This document shows positions 60,671 through 64,000 of a stretch of DNA of 64,000 nt, piece after piece (position 1 is the first letter of the stretch; every line of letters begins with the position of its first letter). The notes below the pieces were generated by a model that searched no databases, had not been told where the DNA came from, and was given only the letters and a program-made list of their open reading frames with translations. Source of the stretch: CAVROT01 sp963722905 (GTDB lineage Bacteria > Pseudomonadota > Alphaproteobacteria > Rhodobacterales > Rhodobacteraceae); contig CAVROT010000006.1 of assembly GCA_963722905.1 (NCBI GenBank), positions 186,001 to 250,000 of the forward strand, written 5' to 3'. Made by a program: the position numbers and the translations under genes.

Positions 60671-61540
60671 ATGGCCCAGGACAACCCACACTCCGAGGCG
60701 CGGATCCCCGACTACGCGACGCTGGTGGCGGTGCTGAAGGAGCGTCGATCCAGCCTCAGTCCGCGCCTGCAGGACGTGGCGTCGTTCTTCCTCAATCACC
60801 CCGAGGACGTGGCCATGCTGACCATCGTCGAGATTGCGGGGACGGCCGGCGTTCCGGCGTCCGCGATCACGCGCTTTTCGCAGGCGTTGGGGTTCGACCG
60901 GTTCGGCGACCTCCAGGCCGTGTTCCGCCAGCGGCTGCTGGGCCGCCGGCGCGACGCGGGCAGCCGGGCGGCGCTTCTGCGCGCCCCCGGAGCGGCGCCT
61001 GGCGACGCGGATCTGGACGATCCCATGCGCATCGCCGCCCTGCTGGCCGAGGCCGGGGCCGCCAGCCTGACCGGCATGATCGACGACCTGTCCGAGGGCG
61101 ACGGCGCGGCCGACCTTGCCGCCTTCGTGGCGGCCCTGCGCGGGGCGGCGTCGATCCATATCGTCGGCAACCGCGGCGCATTCGGAGTAGCGTGCTATGC
61201 ATTCTACGGCTTTGCATCCGTAGGGGCGCGGGTGCATCTGATCGACAACGCGGGGTCGATGCGGGGCCTTCAGGTGCAGGCCGTCGCGCCCGAGGACGTG
61301 CTGCTGGCCATCGCCTTCGACGACTACACGCCCGAGACCGTCGCCGTCGTCGAAGGCGCCGCCGCTGCCGGGCGGACTGTCCTTGCCATCACCGACAACG
61401 AACTCAGCCCGATCTGGCCTCCCGCGCGCCACCGCCTGCTGGTCAAGGAGGCGCGGCTGGGCCACTTCCGCTCGCAGGTCCCGGCGATGGTGATGCTCCA
61501 GACGCTGATCGTCAGCACCGGCCGGCATCGCGGCGCCTAG
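60671..61540 (+). CDS. MurR/RpiR family transcriptional regulator
   Basis: A 289-residue regulator with an N-terminal helix-turn-helix (LTIVEIAGTAGVPASAITRFSQALGF, in part AGVPASAITRFSQALG) and a C-terminal SIS domain (about residues 140-260: IHIVGNRGAFGVACYAFYGF, EDVLLAIAFDDYTPETV), which binds a sugar phosphate or related ligand. ATG at 60671 has a GAGGGA site. It converges with the hydroxyacid dehydrogenase (3 bp between stops), so it may control block C, block D or both. Confidence 0.9.
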   Translation: MAQDNPHSEARIPDYATLVAVLKERRSSLSPRLQDVASFFLNHPEDVAMLTIVEIAGTAGVPASAITRFSQALGFDRFGDLQAVFRQRLLGRRRDAGSRAALLRAPGAAPGDADLDDPMRIAALLAEAGAASLTGMIDDLSEGDGAADLAAFVAALRGAASIHIVGNRGAFGVACYAFYGFASVGARVHLIDNAGSMRGLQVQAVAPEDVLLAIAFDDYTPETVAVVEGAAAAGRTVLAITDNELSPIWPPARHRLLVKEARLGHFRSQVPAMVMLQTLIVSTGRHRGA

Positions 61541-61543
61541 GCG

Positions 61544-62569
61544 TCAGGTCCGGTCCACGGGCTTCGACCGCATCAGCGCCGCCGTCTCGCGGTCGGCACG
61601 CTTGCAGCGCAGGGGTGGCAGGCCGCGGTCCATGAGGTCCATGTCCTCCAGCACCATGTCGCCCATCCGCTTCATCACCACGTCCATCGCTCCGGCACGG
61701 TGGCCCGAGCGCAGGAAGCCCGTCATCTTGCGGACGGGATGATCGGCCGGCAGCGGCTCTTGCGGGAAGACGTCGCTGGCCGCCACGATGTGCCCCGATC
61801 GCACCGCCTCCATCAGCGCGTCGAAGTCGACCACGCCCGCGCGGCTCAGCAGCACGAAGGCCGCGCCGGGCCGCATCGCGGCGAAATGCGCGGCACCCAG
61901 GAACCCCTCGTTCTGCCCGGTCACGGCTGCGACGCAGAAGATAACGTCCGACCCGGCCAGCACCTCGTCCAGCCCGGCGGGGATGCAGCCATGGTCCGAA
62001 ATGAGCGACGGCGGCAGCCACGGGTCATGGACCCGGATCGTCGTGCCGAAGCCCGCCAGAACGCGGTTCAGCGCCCGGCCCAGCGCGCCGAACCCGATCA
62101 TCCCGACGTCCGAGCCGCCCAGCAGCCGCGCCGCGCGGTTGCCGTCGAAGCCGTAGAGCTCGTCCCCCGTCTCGAACGCCCGGTCGGCCTGCGGCACCTG
62201 GCGCAGCAGGTTCAGCGCGAAGGCCAGCCCGATCTCGGCCACCGGCTGTGCGAAGACCTCCATCGTGGTCAGCACGTGGATGCCGCGCGCGAAGACCTCG
62301 TCATAGGGCATGTTGGGATAGAGGTTGCCCTCGACGTTCAGCACGGCGCGCAGGCGGGGCATCGCCGCCAGCGTGGACGGCGGGATCGGCGGTTGGCCCA
62401 GCACGTAGTCGACGCGGGCCAGGACGTCGGCCGGCAGGCCGGCCACGTCGTCCGGCGCGGCCTCGATCACCTCGTAGCGGTCGTGCAGGCGCCGGCGGGC
62501 CGCGTCGGTGAAGATCATGTCGAGGCTGCGCGGATCGGGGGCCGACAGTATGACGGGGCGCTCTGCCAT
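61544..62569 (-). CDS. D-2-hydroxyacid dehydrogenase family protein
   Basis: A 341-residue NAD(P)-dependent enzyme that reduces 2-oxoacids or oxidises D-2-hydroxyacids. It has the nucleotide loop GMIGFGALGRALNR, the catalytic Arg in LLSRAGVVDFDAL, Glu in FPQEPLPADHP and His in SGHRAGAMDVV. The first 120 residues form the substrate domain (VLNVEGNLYPNMPYDE). It shares one base with the ATPase gene upstream, so its product probably acts on what the importer brings in. Confidence 0.9.
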   Translation of the reverse strand: MAERPVILSAPDPRSLDMIFTDAARRRLHDRYEVIEAAPDDVAGLPADVLARVDYVLGQPPIPPSTLAAMPRLRAVLNVEGNLYPNMPYDEVFARGIHVLTTMEVFAQPVAEIGLAFALNLLRQVPQADRAFETGDELYGFDGNRAARLLGGSDVGMIGFGALGRALNRVLAGFGTTIRVHDPWLPPSLISDHGCIPAGLDEVLAGSDVIFCVAAVTGQNEGFLGAAHFAAMRPGAAFVLLSRAGVVDFDALMEAVRSGHIVAASDVFPQEPLPADHPVRKMTGFLRSGHRAGAMDVVMKRMGDMVLEDMDLMDRGLPPLRCKRADRETAALMRSKPVDRT

Positions 62570-63318
62570 CAGTGATCCATCCCGGTGATGATCGCCTCGA
62601 CCTGCGCCACCGTGGTCGCCCTGGGGTCGATGTCGTCGGCGACGACCCGGCCCAGCCGCATCACCACGATGCGGTCCACCACCTGGAAGACGTGGTGGAT
62701 GTTGTGCGCGATGAAGATGCACGAATGGCCAGAGTCCCGCGCCTGCCGCACGAAGTTCAGCACGCCCTGCGTCTCGGCCACGCCGAGGTTGTTGGTGGGC
62801 TCGTCCAGTATGATGAGATCGCTGTCGAAGTGCATGGCGCGGGCGATGGCGACCGCCTGACGTTCGCCGCCCGACAGCGAGGACACGGGGGTCGTGGGCG
62901 GGATGTCCTTGGTGATCCCCACCTCGCGCAGCAGCTTTCGCGTGACCGATCCCATCTGGTCGTGGTCCAGCCGCCGGAACGGACCGCGCCCGCGCGTCGG
63001 CTCGCGCCCCAGGAACAGGTTGCGCGCGATCGACAGCTGCGTGACCAGCGCGCTGTCCTGGTAGATCGTCTCGATCCCGTTCTCGATGGCATCGCGGGTC
63101 GATGCCATCTCGACCCGGCGGCCGCGGATGCGGATCTCGCCCGAGGTCATCCGCACCGCGCCCGACAGCACCTTGATGATGGTCGACTTGCCCGCGCCGT
63201 TGTCGCCCAGCAGGCCCACGATCTCGCCCCGCGCGACGCCGAGGTCGACGCCCTTCAGCGCCTCGACCCGGCCGTAGGATTTGTGGATGGCCTCCATGCG
63301 GACCAGCTCTTCGGCCAT
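62569..63318 (-). CDS. Sugar ABC importer ATPase, single-domain (FrcA type)
   Basis: A 249-residue ATPase with one nucleotide-binding domain: Walker A GDNGAGKSTIIKVLSG, Q-loop YQDSALVTQLSI, signature SLSGGERQAVAIARAM, Walker B LIILDEPTNNLG, and IAHNIHHVF. The RbsA/MglA subfamily usually has two fused domains; this shorter form is like the fructose importer FrcA. It lies between the permease gene and the dehydrogenase, sharing one base with the latter. Confidence 0.92.
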   Translation of the reverse strand: MAEELVRMEAIHKSYGRVEALKGVDLGVARGEIVGLLGDNGAGKSTIIKVLSGAVRMTSGEIRIRGRRVEMASTRDAIENGIETIYQDSALVTQLSIARNLFLGREPTRGRGPFRRLDHDQMGSVTRKLLREVGITKDIPPTTPVSSLSGGERQAVAIARAMHFDSDLIILDEPTNNLGVAETQGVLNFVRQARDSGHSCIFIAHNIHHVFQVVDRIVVMRLGRVVADDIDPRATTVAQVEAIITGMDH

Positions 63319-63320
63319 GG

Positions 63321-64000
63321 TCAGTCCCCCGACTGGTGGCGGCGTTCCAGCCAGGAATGCAGCGCCATCATGCCGAGGATGATCGCCCCGATGAAGATGT
63401 TGTAGGCCAGCCCCGGCACGCCGATCAGCACGATGCCGTTGCGCATGATGCGCAGGATGAAGACGCCGATGACGGTGCCGATGATTGTGCCGCGCCCGCC
63501 GGCCAGCGCGGTGCCGCCGATGACGACCATCGCGATCACCTCCAGCTCGTATCCCGTGCCGCTGTTGGGGTTGGCCGCCGACGTGCGGATCGAGCTGATG
63601 ATCCCGGCGAACCCCGCCATCGCGGCCGACAGCATGAAGAGGAACGTCTTGGTCCGGGCCACGTTCACACCGCGGGCGCGCGCGGCGCCGGGGTTGCCGC
63701 CCGCCGCCTGGATCCAGTTGCCGGTGCGGGTCTGGGTCAGCAGCAGGTGCAGCAGCACCGCCGCGCCGACGAACCAGAAGAGCGAGGCGTAGATCCGCAG
63801 AGGCCCGATATAGAAGTCGCCCACGAGGATCCGCGCCAGCCACAGGTCCTGCGCGTCCCATGTCCGCTGCGGAAATCCGTCGGTGATGAACAGCGCCAGG
63901 CCCCGCACCACCAAAAGCATGCCGAGCGTCACCAGGAAGGACGGGATCTTCAACCGGGTCACGAACCAGCCGCTTACGAAACCGATGAACATGGCGATGG
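63321..64000 (-). CDS. Sugar ABC importer permease, RbsC/FrcC type (5' end outside window)
   Basis: The open frame runs off the right edge; 226 residues are visible, the C-terminal two thirds of a roughly 330-residue permease. Family marks: IPSFLVTLGMLLVVRGLALF, GNWIQAAGGNPGAARARGVNV, and VIAMVVIGGTALAGGRGTIIGTV, which precede several helices. The periplasmic binding-protein gene is not in the window and presumably lies upstream. Confidence 0.92.
   Translation of the reverse strand, partial: IAMFIGFVSGWFVTRLKIPSFLVTLGMLLVVRGLALFITDGFPQRTWDAQDLWLARILVGDFYIGPLRIYASLFWFVGAAVLLHLLLTQTRTGNWIQAAGGNPGAARARGVNVARTKTFLFMLSAAMAGFAGIISSIRTSAANPNSGTGYELEVIAMVVIGGTALAGGRGTIIGTVIGVFILRIMRNGIVLIGVPGLAYNIFIGAIILGMMALHSWLERRHQSGD

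Noticed and set aside
1..64000. CRISPR arrays, tRNA or rRNA genes, complete insertion sequences.
   Set aside because: A scan by eye found no regularly spaced repeats, tRNA-like T-arms with matching stems, rRNA sequence or transposase genes.

Overview
The window looks like chromosomal DNA of a high-GC alphaproteobacterium of the Rhodobacterales (Roseobacter/Paracoccus relatives). The evidence is gene order and content: fxsA-secB facing dnaQ-coaE-aroE-maf; hemJ-rho-mnmE-mnmG-rsmG-parA-parB with two parS palindromes; hemW-rdgB-rph facing hrcA-grpE; then mutS, argG, ilvA. The species cannot be named from the sequence alone. There are no rRNA, tRNA, CRISPR or intact insertion-sequence features.

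Layout. 1-816: 3' part of hemF. 817-2751: no intact gene, but a decayed tyrosine-recombinase N-terminus lies at about 1346-1671. 2752-10249: an MFS carrier, the minus-strand operon Tim44-like - mltA - smr, then fxsA and secB, then dnaQ, coaE, aroE and a frameshifted maf on the minus strand. 10607-17945: hemJ, rho, mnmE, mnmG (one-base frameshift), rsmG, parA, parB, a segment with visibly lower GC and rarer codons that carries the parS sites and so is probably near the replication origin. 17949-28461: hemW, rdgB, rph, hrcA, grpE, mutS, msrA, argG and ilvA. 28545-38058: a phosphotransfer (HPt) protein divergent from a response-regulator phosphatase, two Nudix hydrolases, hslO, a CCA-adding enzyme, a pair of ABC exporter half-transporters and a small P-loop kinase-like protein.

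From about 38.2 kb to the end the content changes to accessory catabolism: four uptake systems in about 26 kb. Block A (38261-48163) is a MalK/MalFG-type sugar importer with a SIS-domain sugar isomerase/deaminase, an argininosuccinate-lyase-like C-N lyase, a VOC protein and a divergent 744-residue PIG-L deacetylase; together they suggest uptake and breakdown of an N-acyl amino-sugar conjugate. Block B (48339-52380) is a TRAP carboxylate importer with an Ldh-family 2-oxoacid reductase. Block C (52559-60581) is eight minus-strand genes that overlap by up to 4 bp or abut: substrate-binding protein, ATPase, permease, cytosine-deaminase-like amidohydrolase, FAD-linked oxidase, two flavodoxin-fold reductases and a creatininase-family hydrolase. 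A divergent Rid-family gene and an RpiR-type regulator follow. The set looks like a dedicated pathway for a nitrogen-containing ring or cyclic amide. Block D (61544-64000) is a ribose/fructose-type ABC importer with a D-2-hydroxyacid dehydrogenase, running off the window.

The best candidates for undescribed biology are the pathways in blocks A and C. The main data-quality questions are the single-base frameshifts in maf and mnmG.
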